Assembly (NCBI RefSeq): GCF_002224125.1
Contig: NZ_NCSM01000018.1
Coordinates: 1-64,000, forward strand
Direction: 5' to 3'
Source: Streptomyces sp. NBS 14/10
GTDB lineage: Bacteria > Actinomycetota > Actinomycetes > Streptomycetales > Streptomycetaceae
DNA: 64,000 nucleotides
The position numbers and the translations under genes were made by a program. Below, piece by piece: positions 1-7,287 of this stretch; positions within the stretch are counted from its first letter, which is position 1; every line of letters starts with the position of its first letter. A model generated the notes under the pieces. The model worked only from the letters and a program-made list of their open reading frames with translations. It did no database searches and had not been told where the DNA came from.

Positions 1-97
1 CGGCGTGAACGCCGGGGCTTTCCGCAAGAGTCCCGGTAAGCGAGTTGGCCCGCGAGTAGAAGCGGAGCGCGACCCTCCCCCAGCTACCGACGCGCAA

Positions 98-126
98 GAG
101 CCCGCCGGTGTGGTGCCGGCGGGCTC
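98..126 (-). terminator. Hairpin terminator downstream of the LGFP gene
   Basis: An 11-bp perfect inverted repeat (98-108 with 116-126, arms gagcccgccgg/ccggcgggctc) around a 7-nt loop lies just past the stop of the minus-strand LGFP gene. There is no strong U-tract, as is usual for actinobacterial terminators. Confidence 0.6.
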
Positions 127-137
127 CGTTCAGTGCG

Positions 138-1166
138 TTAATCCCAGTTGCACTGGGTCCTCAGGGCCTCTCCGGAATCCCAGGGGATGTCCGAGCGCCA
201 GGTTTCCAGATCCCAGGTCGGACCGCCGAAGTGCCCGCCCCCGGGACTGGGGAAGGCGAACGCCGCGTGGCAGTAGAGCTGCTTGGAGACGGAGTTGATC
301 TCGGTCTGGGTGGCGTTCGGGAACATGGGTGTGTTGACCCATACCTGCCGCCAGTTTTCCTGCAGATCGTCGTCCGCGTCCTTGAATGCGGCGTCGGTCG
401 GAGTGACATGGACGGAGCGCTTGCCGTTGTTCAGGTTGGTGTAGACCTCGGTCTGCTTCACCCACGGCTCGTTGGTCACACCGAGATAGCCGACACACTC
501 ACTGTGACAGGTCTCGAAGGCGTTGGTCTGGCCGGGGCTCCAGAGCAGGAACCGGTCGTTCTGGAAGCGCTGGCGTACGCCCGTATTCTCGTCGAGATTA
601 CCTCCGACTTTTACGGCGTCGTACTCGTCCGTCACCGGGTAGCCGAACGCGCCTCGCTCATACCCCCACTCCCCCCACAGTTCGCCGATACGCCCCCATA
701 CAGGGTGCGCCCCGTTCGACAGCGTCGGATGCCAGTAGACGGTGCCGCCCTGGAACTGCTGCCGCTTGCCAACGCCGTCGGGGTTGGTGAGTTCGTCGTC
801 GACCGGGTAGCCGAGCTTCCCGCCCTCGTAGCCGAGCGCGCCCCACTTGTCGCCGATCGCGCCCCATACGGGGTGCGCGTCGCTGGCGGGGGACCAGTAG
901 ATGGTGCCGCCCGCGAACTCCTGTCGCTTGCCAACGCCGTCGGGGTTGTCCAGCTCGATGTCGGTCGGACAGCCGAGCGGCCCGGTCTCGCGGCCCAGCT
1001 TGTCGTACTTGACGAGGATCGCTCCGCCGACCGGCTTGCCGCAGACGTCGTCCGCGGCGGCCGCCGGAGACGCCTGAACAGTCAGGGCGGCGAGGGAGGC
1101 CAGGGCGACAATCACGCCCTTGACCAGGGCAGTCTTTCGCCGTAACGGTCGAGTCGACACTTCCAC
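138..1166 (-). CDS. Secreted LGFP-repeat protein with DUF2599-like C-terminus
   Basis: A 342-residue protein with an N-terminal signal peptide (basic start, hydrophobic 18-38, AxA cleavage site near 36-38). Three to four repeats follow at about residues 45-220, each built on Gly-Tyr/Phe-Pro-x-x-[DE] with WG...LG.. spacing, which is the LGFP pattern seen in actinobacterial cell-envelope proteins. The C-terminal third has two spaced Cys pairs and ends in a C-N-W-D tail, resembling DUF2599 domains often found behind LGFP repeats. The protein probably acts outside the membrane, bound to cell-wall polymer; no catalytic residues are recognisable. The gene stands alone, with a hairpin terminator directly downstream. 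The family call rests on the repeats and is firm; the C-terminal domain name is less sure. Confidence 0.8.
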   Translation of the reverse strand: MEVSTRPLRRKTALVKGVIVALASLAALTVQASPAAAADDVCGKPVGGAILVKYDKLGRETGPLGCPTDIELDNPDGVGKRQEFAGGTIYWSPASDAHPVWGAIGDKWGALGYEGGKLGYPVDDELTNPDGVGKRQQFQGGTVYWHPTLSNGAHPVWGRIGELWGEWGYERGAFGYPVTDEYDAVKVGGNLDENTGVRQRFQNDRFLLWSPGQTNAFETCHSECVGYLGVTNEPWVKQTEVYTNLNNGKRSVHVTPTDAAFKDADDDLQENWRQVWVNTPMFPNATQTEINSVSKQLYCHAAFAFPSPGGGHFGGPTWDLETWRSDIPWDSGEALRTQCNWD

Positions 1167-1214
1167 GATCGGTTCCTCTCAGTAGTCCCGCTCCGCCGCT
1201 CCGTCGTGCCCGTG

Positions 1215-1502
1215 TCAAACGGCGCGGACGAACTGCATTTCGACCGACGCGAGGAAGGGTTGGACCGCGACGCATTGCCAGCCCACCGCCTCGATGGCGG
1301 AGACGAGTTCGTCCACGGCGCCGCGAATCTTTCTCATGGAGGGGTTGGCGCGTGGATTGATGTCAATGACGGCTTCGAATGTGAAATCGCCCCGATTGAA
1401 GGCGAACCTGGCGTCGGAGACGACTCTGTTCACATGCCGTCTTTTCATCCCAGCCATGGACCCCACGCTTCCGGCGGTACTCAGTCGTGTCTTGCCAACC
1501 AT
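1215..1502 (-). CDS. Small hypothetical protein
   Basis: A 95-residue ORF that I do not recognise. It has no signal peptide or membrane segment, a basic N-terminal half (MAGMKRRHVNR) and a mixed alpha/beta C-terminal half. The start is uncertain: an internal Met at 1457 would drop 15 poorly conserved-looking residues. It lies between the LGFP gene and the divergent SARP regulator, with only 59 bp to the latter, so their promoters must be close or overlapping. Codon use looks like a real streptomycete gene, but the function is unknown. Confidence 0.5.
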   Translation of the reverse strand: MVGKTRLSTAGSVGSMAGMKRRHVNRVVSDARFAFNRGDFTFEAVIDINPRANPSMRKIRGAVDELVSAIEAVGWQCVAVQPFLASVEMQFVRAV

Positions 1503-1561
1503 CGCCGCAGGCGCTGCAATGCAGATGAAATTTCGATGATGCGGAAGGCGGAGGCTTCGAG

Positions 1562-4500
1562 GTGGACGGGGGAACGCCTCAGGGGCGACCGCAGCGGGAG
1601 CCGCAGCCGCAGCGGCTTCGGATCGCGGTGCTCGGGCCCGTCCGGGCCTGGCGGAACGGTACGCCGCTGGATCTGGGGCCGGTGCGGCGGCAGGCGGTGC
1701 TCAGCGTGCTGGTGCTGCGGCCGGGCGTATTGGTGAGCCATGAGCGGTTGCTGGACGGGGTGTGGGGGTCAAGCCCGCCGAAGTCCGGCCGCCGGGTGCT
1801 CCCGAGCTATGTCTACCCGCTGCGGAAGGCGCTCGACGCGGGAGACGGGCAGAAGCAGTCGGTCATCCGCAGCGACAGGGGCGGATACCGCTTCGTCGCC
1901 GACGGGGTCCGGCTCGATGTGGCCGAGCTGGCCGAGCGGGCCGACGAGGCACAGCGCGCGAAGGCATCCGGCGATCTGGCCACCGCCGCGGACGGGTACT
2001 CGAAGGCGCTCGCCCTGTTCCGGGGCGAGCCCCTGGCCGGGCTGCCGGGCTCGTTCGCGCAGGTCGAGCGGCGGCGGCTGGCGGAGCGTCAGCGCAAGTT
2101 CCAGCTGGAGCGGCTGGAATGCCTGGTGCTGCTGGACCGGTCCGGCGAAGCCCTGGACGATCTCGCCGCGCTGTCCGTCTCCGATCCGTACGACGAGTCG
2201 CTGCTGGCGCTGCGTATGCGGGCGCTGTACGGCAGCGAACGGCAGGCGGAGGCGCTGAACGCCTTCCAGGCCATGCGCGAGCGGCTGCGCGACGAGCTCG
2301 GGGTCGATCCCGGCAAGGAGTTGCACCGGGTGCACGAGGCGGTGCTGCGCCGGGACGACGCGTACCGCCTCGGGCGCGAGCGGGTACGCGAGCCGGTACG
2401 CGAGCCGGCGGGGAAGCCCGTACAGGATCCGGTGCGGGAGCCCGTACACGAGCCCACACAGGAGCCCGTACGCGATCCGGTCCAGGAGCTCGCACAGGAG
2501 CCCGTACGACGCCCCGCCGCTCCGCCCGCCCAGCCCCGCCCCCACCGTCCCCACCGCCCCCACCGCCCCGCGGTCAATGAGCTGCCGGGCGACGCGGGCC
2601 ACCTCATCGGCCGGAAGCCCGAACTGGCCCTGCTGACCGCCCCACTTCCGCCCGACTCCATGGCGATCGTGACGGTGGACGGCCCCGCCGGGGTCGGCAA
2701 GACCGCCCTCGTCGTCCGCGCGGCCCAGAGCCTGCGCGCCCACTACCCCGACGGCTGCCTGTTCGTGGATCTGCGCGCGCACAGCACAGGAGGGCGGCAG
2801 AAGCTGGCGCCGCAGCGCGTGCTGCGCCGGTTGCTGCGCTCGCTCGGCGCGGCCGACAGCGAGGTGCCGAACGACCTCGACGAACTCACCGCCGCCTGGC
2901 GCGCCGCGACCAGTTCGCTGCGGCTGCTGCTCGTACTCGACGACGCCCTGGGTACGCGGCAGATCCGGCCGCTGCTGCCCGCCGGCCCCGGCAGCCTGGT
3001 GCTCGTGGCCGGCCGACGGCGGCTGCCCGGCCTGGACGCCGATCGGCGGGTCACCCTGGAGCCCCTGGAGACGGGCGCCGCGGTGTCCCTGCTCCGGCAT
3101 ATCGTCGGGGAGGACCGCGCGGACCGGGAGCCGGACGCGACGCATGAGCTGGCCCGGCTGTGCGACGGGCTGCCGCTGGCGCTGCGTATCGCGGGGACGC
3201 GGCTGCAGACCCGCCCCGCCTGGACGCTGGCGTACCTGGTGGACCGTATGGCGGGCGACGAGCACCGGCTCGGCGAGCTGAGCGCCGGGGACCACAGCGT
3301 GGAGGCGGCCTTCCGCCTGTCGTACGACCAGCTGACGCCGGAGCAGCAGCGCGGGTTCCGCACGCTGGGCGTGGCGCCGACCGTCGAGTTCGATCTGCTG
3401 CTGGCCGCCGCGATGCTGGACCGGCCGTCCCGCGAGGCCGAGCGGACGCTGGAGAGCCTGGTCGATACGAGCCTCCTCCAGCAGCCCCGCCCCGGCCGCT
3501 ACCGACTGCACGACCTGGTCCGGGTGCATGCCCGCCGGCTCGCGGAAGCCGCCCCCGCCGAAGCCTCCCCCGCCGAAGCCGCCGAAGCCGCCGCGGCGCG
3601 CACCGCCGCGCTCCGCCTCTTCCTGGACGCGGGCCGGATCACGAGCGACTGGGGCCCCCGCGGTTTCCCCACCGGACCGCGGCCCGCCGAAGCGCCGTTC
3701 GCGGGCTGGAAGGACGCGGAAGCCTGGCTGGACGCGGCCGGCGCGGAACTCGCCGACGTCGTCGGCCACGCCGCCGCGCTCGGCGAAGCCGATTACGCCT
3801 GCTGGATCGCCGAGGCCCTGACCGACCACTTCCTGGGCCGGGGCCGCTACCACGAATGCCGTACGGCCCTCGAAACCGCGCTCGCCCACGCGGACCGGGC
3901 CGGCGACCAGCGGATGGCCCTCGCGCTGCGCAACTGCCTGGGCATCGTCGACGTCTACCAGGGCCGCTACCCGCAGGCGCACGCCTGGTTCACCGAAGCC
4001 CTCGACGTCAGCCGCAGCCGTGCGGACCGCCGCGAAGAGGCCCGTGCGCTGGGCGGCCTGGCCGCCGCCGAGCTGAACCTGGGCCGGGCCGACCAGGCGA
4101 TCCCCCATCTCACCGCGGCGGTGGAGCTGTCCCGGCAGCTCGCCGACGACTGGCTGATCTCGATGGGCCTGTGCCTCCTCGGGGCCATCCACCACCTCCA
4201 GGGCCGGAACGAGGAAGCGCTGCTCGCCTTCGACGGCGCCCACACCCACGCCAAGGCGAACGGCAGACCCCGCATGCTCAGCCGGGTCCTGGCCCTCGCC
4301 GCCGACGTCCACGTCGGCCTGGGCGACTACGGCGAGGCCACGGCCCTGCTCCGCCGGGCGGCCGACCTGGTCGAACAGGCCGGGGACATCTTCATGCACG
4401 CCCTCACGCTGACCCGGCTGGGCACGGCGGAGCAGGGCGCGGGAAACCTGGACGACGCCATAGCCCTCCACCACCAGGCGCTCTCCCAGCACCAGGAGCT

Positions 4501-4699
4501 GGACCCGCTCACCGAACCCCACTACGACCGGATCGAGATGGACATCCGCTGCCGCCTCGGCCGCGCGTACGTGGTGGTGGGCCGCGTCGGCGAGGCACGC
4601 GCACAGTTCCAGCTGGCGCTGGACGTGCCGGGGGCCGCGGCGCACCCGGCGGAGCGGGCACAGGCGCTCGCGGGTCTCGATGAATGCGAGGCGCGGTGA
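1562..4699 (+). CDS. SARP-family regulator with NB-ARC ATPase and TPR domains (AfsR-like)
   Basis: A 1045-residue transcription activator. The N-terminus (about 18-95) is an OmpR-type winged helix (start LRIAVLGPVRA, wing at GGYRF), followed by a bacterial transcriptional activation domain (about 100-248). A proline/Arg-Glu-rich linker of repeated EPV[RHQ] units spans roughly 265-315 and has repetitive DNA. The NB-ARC/STAND domain begins at about 345, with P-loop GPAGVGKT at 374-381, Walker B LLLVLDD near 457-463 and a GLPLALR motif near 540. The last 300 residues are TPR repeats. SARP proteins of this size (AfsR, about 990 aa) activate secondary metabolism or development genes; the ATPase and TPR parts set oligomerisation and partner sensing. 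No biosynthetic cluster adjoins it, so its target is unknown; the neighbouring secreted protease is one candidate. Confidence 0.9.
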   Translation: MDGGTPQGRPQREPQPQRLRIAVLGPVRAWRNGTPLDLGPVRRQAVLSVLVLRPGVLVSHERLLDGVWGSSPPKSGRRVLPSYVYPLRKALDAGDGQKQSVIRSDRGGYRFVADGVRLDVAELAERADEAQRAKASGDLATAADGYSKALALFRGEPLAGLPGSFAQVERRRLAERQRKFQLERLECLVLLDRSGEALDDLAALSVSDPYDESLLALRMRALYGSERQAEALNAFQAMRERLRDELGVDPGKELHRVHEAVLRRDDAYRLGRERVREPVREPAGKPVQDPVREPVHEPTQEPVRDPVQELAQEPVRRPAAPPAQPRPHRPHRPHRPAVNELPGDAGHLIGRKPELALLTAPLPPDSMAIVTVDGPAGVGKTALVVRAAQSLRAHYPDGCLFVDLRAHSTGGRQKLAPQRVLRRLLRSLGAADSEVPNDLDELTAAWRAATSSLRLLLVLDDALGTRQIRPLLPAGPGSLVLVAGRRRLPGLDADRRVTLEPLETGAAVSLLRHIVGEDRADREPDATHELARLCDGLPLALRIAGTRLQTRPAWTLAYLVDRMAGDEHRLGELSAGDHSVEAAFRLSYDQLTPEQQRGFRTLGVAPTVEFDLLLAAAMLDRPSREAERTLESLVDTSLLQQPRPGRYRLHDLVRVHARRLAEAAPAEASPAEAAEAAAARTAALRLFLDAGRITSDWGPRGFPTGPRPAEAPFAGWKDAEAWLDAAGAELADVVGHAAALGEADYACWIAEALTDHFLGRGRYHECRTALETALAHADRAGDQRMALALRNCLGIVDVYQGRYPQAHAWFTEALDVSRSRADRREEARALGGLAAAELNLGRADQAIPHLTAAVELSRQLADDWLISMGLCLLGAIHHLQGRNEEALLAFDGAHTHAKANGRPRMLSRVLALAADVHVGLGDYGEATALLRRAADLVEQAGDIFMHALTLTRLGTAEQGAGNLDDAIALHHQALSQHQELDPLTEPHYDRIEMDIRCRLGRAYVVVGRVGEARAQFQLALDVPGAAAHPAERAQALAGLDECEAR

Positions 4700-4774
4700 G
4701 ATCGCTGCTCCATTCGAAGCAATTCCGATGCCAGGTCGAATATACGGATTAACCCCAAGGCATCAACTAAATTC

Positions 4775-6004
4775 ATGAGACGTATAAACATACTGCGGTT
4801 CCTGCTGGGAGCATTGCCCCTGGTAGCGACCCTGGCCCTGGCCCCTCCAGGTGCGAACGCCCTGGCAGCAAACAGGGCGGGGAAGGCGGTGACCTCCGAG
4901 AACGTCTGTAGCCCCGCGCCGGATACCGTCACATGTCTGGCCGAGCTGCGAACGGACATTCCGGCGATGGCGAACTCGTCGCCGGACGGCGACAACCCGC
5001 CCGGCTACCACCCTCGCGACATTCAAAGCGCATACCAACTGCCCCGTAACGGCGGCTATGGGCGGACAGTGGCGATTGTCAGCGCGTTCGACAATCCCAA
5101 CGCCGAAAGCGACCTGGCGGTCTATCGCCGTACGTTCCACCTCCCGCCGTGCACCACCGCCAATGGCTGCTTCCGGAAGATCAACCAGAACGGCGGCAGC
5201 ACACCGCCGCCACTCACCGATCCCGGTTGGGCGACCGAGACCGCCGTCGACATCGAGGCTGTCAGCGCTGCCTGCCCCCGCTGCAGAATCCTGCTCGTCG
5301 AGGCAGACACCAACTCCCTCAACAACATGCTCACGGCGGTGACGCAAGCCCGTACCCAGGGCGCGAAGTTCATCTCCATGAGTTGGGGACTTCCGGAGGG
5401 TCCCGGACAACTCGCCCTCGACCAGACCTACTTCAACTTTCCCGGCATCGCCTTCGTCGCCGCCGCCGGCAACGGCGGCTACTCCGGCTTCTTCTATCCC
5501 GCGGCTTCCCAGTACGTCACCGCTGCCGGGGGTACCACTCTGGACCGCTCGCTCCAGCGGGTGCCGGGCCCCCAGGCGAAGCGTTCCGGCTGGTACGAGA
5601 GCGCCTGGAGCCGTTCCGGCTCCGGCTGCTCCCAGATCCAGCCCAAGCCGCCGTTCCAGACCGACCCCGACTGCCCCATGCGCACCGTCGGCGACGTCTC
5701 CGCGCTCGCCGACCCGGCCACCGGCTTCGCCTTCTACTCCACGTTCAGCTCCCCGGGCTGGAGGGTGATCGGCGGCACCAGTGTGTCCACCGCGCTGATC
5801 GCCGCGATGTACGCGCTGGCGGGAAACCCGGGCCCGGCGGACCGCCCGAACTCCTACCCGTACGCCCACCGCCGGGCGTTCTGGGATATCGACCAGGGAT
5901 CCACGGGCTCCTGCGGCGGCAGCTACCTCTGCACCGCCAAGATCGGGTACGACGGCCCGACCGGCATCGGCACCCCCCGAGGAGTCCTCGGCCTGCGGCG
6001 CTGA
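4775..6004 (+). CDS. Secreted S53 (sedolisin/kumamolisin-type) serine-carboxyl peptidase
   Basis: A 409-residue exported protease with a signal peptide at 1-30. The catalytic Glu and Asp of S53 peptidases are seen in TETAVDIEA (E155, D159), the Ser in GGTSVST (S336), and the oxyanion-side region around SMSWG. The body starts at GYHPRDIQSAY, the usual N-terminus of the mature enzyme. Only a short stretch (about 31-76) precedes it, far less than the ~180-residue propeptide of kumamolisins, so activation must differ. Cys pairs (45/54, 126/132, 167/170, 285/300) suggest disulfides. The gene is 75 bp behind the SARP gene, could share its transcript, and is closed by a strong hairpin. The SD is weak (AAGG about 15 nt upstream). 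Confidence 0.88.
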   Translation: MRRINILRFLLGALPLVATLALAPPGANALAANRAGKAVTSENVCSPAPDTVTCLAELRTDIPAMANSSPDGDNPPGYHPRDIQSAYQLPRNGGYGRTVAIVSAFDNPNAESDLAVYRRTFHLPPCTTANGCFRKINQNGGSTPPPLTDPGWATETAVDIEAVSAACPRCRILLVEADTNSLNNMLTAVTQARTQGAKFISMSWGLPEGPGQLALDQTYFNFPGIAFVAAAGNGGYSGFFYPAASQYVTAAGGTTLDRSLQRVPGPQAKRSGWYESAWSRSGSGCSQIQPKPPFQTDPDCPMRTVGDVSALADPATGFAFYSTFSSPGWRVIGGTSVSTALIAAMYALAGNPGPADRPNSYPYAHRRAFWDIDQGSTGSCGGSYLCTAKIGYDGPTGIGTPRGVLGLRR

Positions 6005-6021
6005 GCCAAGCCATGACCAGC

Positions 6022-6048
6022 CAGGCCCAGGTCGCCGACCTGGGCCTG
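6022..6048 (+). terminator. Strong hairpin terminator after the S53 peptidase gene
   Basis: Perfect 12-bp arms (6022-6033 and 6037-6048) with a 3-nt loop lie 18 bp past the peptidase stop codon. No gene interrupts before the toxin-antitoxin pair. Confidence 0.75.
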
Positions 6049-6157
6049 TGTCATGCGGACACCGGGTCCCGGCCGGTCCCGGCGGCGGACAGGAACGGCT
6101 CGCGGGTCTTCGTCACACTCGGCATGCCCGGGTCCGCCGCGCACCACGCGAAGCGGT

Positions 6158-6174
6158 TAGCACCTTGTAGCACC
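6158..6174 (+). promoter_or_regulatory. Paired TAGCACC repeats upstream of the antitoxin: candidate autoregulatory operator
   Basis: Two identical TAGCACC heptamers begin at 6158 and 6168, exactly 10 bp (one helical turn) apart and 30-46 bp ahead of the antitoxin ATG. Phd/YefM proteins bind repeated short sites over their own promoter, so this is the likely operator; a -10-like TATCGT lies at 6191. This is inference from position and spacing. Confidence 0.45.
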
Positions 6175-6203
6175 AGATGGCACGGGCGGCTATCGTGGGC
6201 GAT

Positions 6204-6473
6204 ATGAGTGGACAGCCTGAAATCACCCAACGCGATCTGCGCACCAGGTCCAAAGAGATCATGGACGCTGTCCAGGACGGCCAGGCCTTCACCGTCACGC
6301 GGGACGGGCACCGCATCGGTGAGCTGGTCCCACTGCGGCGCCGCAGGCGGTTCGTCCCGCGCGGCGAGTTCGCGGCCATGTCCCGCACCGCTCCCGACAT
6401 CTCGTTGGACGCCTTCCGCGCCGACCAGGACGCCACCGCCGAGCAGGAGCCGGACGACCCTTATGCCCGTTGA
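6204..6473 (+). CDS. Phd/YefM-type antitoxin
   Basis: An 89-residue antitoxin. The N-terminal segment (SGQPEITQRDLRTRSKEIM) and the following beta-hairpin (GQAFTVTRDGHRIGELVPL) are the Phd/YefM DNA-binding fold. The acidic, disordered tail (LDAFRADQDATAEQEPDDPY) is the toxin-neutralising part. I chose the ATG at 6204 over 6177 because the family starts close to this point and the upstream sequence is promoter-like. The toxin start codon overlaps its last 11 bp, the usual coupling for these pairs. It should repress its own operon together with the toxin. Confidence 0.88.
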   Translation: MSGQPEITQRDLRTRSKEIMDAVQDGQAFTVTRDGHRIGELVPLRRRRRFVPRGEFAAMSRTAPDISLDAFRADQDATAEQEPDDPYAR

Positions 6474-6921
6474 GTACCCGCAGGGACTCCTCGACACCAA
6501 CATCATGATCCTGCGCAAATGGCTGGACCCCGAGGAGCTTCCCGCCGAGGTGGCGATCACCGCCATCACCCTGGCAGAGCTCTCCGCAGGTCCCCATGAG
6601 GTCCGCCGGAACGAGGAGCAGGACGACTACGACGAGCACGCCGAGCGCGCCCGGCGCATGGATGTGCTCCAGCGCGCCGAGAACGAATTCGACCCCATCC
6701 CCTTCGATGCGGAAGCGGCCCGCGTCTACGGTCGAGTCTGCGCAGCCGTGATCAGTGCCGGCCGGAAACCACGGCGTAGAGTGGCCGACTTGATGATCGC
6801 CGCAGTCGCCATCGCCGAAGACCTCCCTCTTTTCACCACCAACCCCGACGACTTCAAGGGGCTGGACGACCTGCTCACCGTCGTCCCCGTCGCCCGGCCG
6901 CGAGTCCTCCACGACCGCTGA
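6463..6921 (+). CDS. PIN-domain toxin (VapC-like RNase)
   Basis: A 152-residue PIN nuclease. Acidic catalytic residues are visible in LLDTNI (first Asp), in the LAEL segment (Glu), and in the C-terminal pair VADLMIAA and TTNPDDF, matching the four-acid Mg-binding site of VapC RNases. The start is the ATG at 6463, inside the end of the antitoxin gene, because the frame upstream lacks PIN homology and the protein begins MPVEYPQGLLDTN as expected. Its likely role is translation arrest by RNA cleavage when the antitoxin is lost. Pairing with a Phd-type rather than VapB-type antitoxin is common in actinobacteria. Confidence 0.9.
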   Translation: MPVEYPQGLLDTNIMILRKWLDPEELPAEVAITAITLAELSAGPHEVRRNEEQDDYDEHAERARRMDVLQRAENEFDPIPFDAEAARVYGRVCAAVISAGRKPRRRVADLMIAAVAIAEDLPLFTTNPDDFKGLDDLLTVVPVARPRVLHDR

Positions 6922-6942
6922 CGGAGCTCCACACCCCCGCCG

Positions 6943-7125
6943 TCCGGCAGCAGGTTGTCGGACGGGACCATACGGATATGGGGCCTGACCACCGGTCGGT
7001 CTGTCGGCCGCGAGCTGCGGTTCCCGTCGCCGGTACGGAGCGTGGCCGTGAGTCCGGACGACGACCGTAGCGGCCATATTGTCGTCGGCTTCGGACACGA
7101 GGTCGCAACCGTCAGCCGCGTCTGA
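6943..7125 (+). pseudogene. C-terminal remnant of a WD40-repeat protein
   Basis: Reading codons from 6943 to the TGA at 7123-7125 gives a C-terminal WD40 blade with no start codon: SDGTIRIWGLTTGR, then PSPVRSVAVSPDD, then VVGFGHEVATV and stop. This is how many streptomycete WD40 proteins end. The rest of the gene is gone and the toxin gene ends only 21 bp before it. Tandem GCTGACGG-like heptads follow the stop, and the remaining sequence to 7287 holds nothing I recognise besides the kinase leader. Confidence 0.65.
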
Positions 7126-7287
7126 CCGCTGACGGACGACGGCTGACGGCTGACGGCCGCGGCTCGCTGCGGGGCACCGTTACCGCACGTCATCTGACAG
7201 ACTGCGCTCGGCTCGCCACGGCCAACTCGGTGCAGACGTGGTGGACATGGGGCCCGGGAGACGACACCGGGGCCGGAAAGGACGCTG

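Noticed and set aside
108..1145. Long plus-strand ORF over the LGFP gene
   Set aside because: It is an antisense shadow; the minus-strand frame has signal peptide and LGFP repeats.
1769..4645. 958-codon antisense ORF over the SARP gene
   Set aside because: GC-rich third positions open the reverse frame; no domain is recognisable in it.
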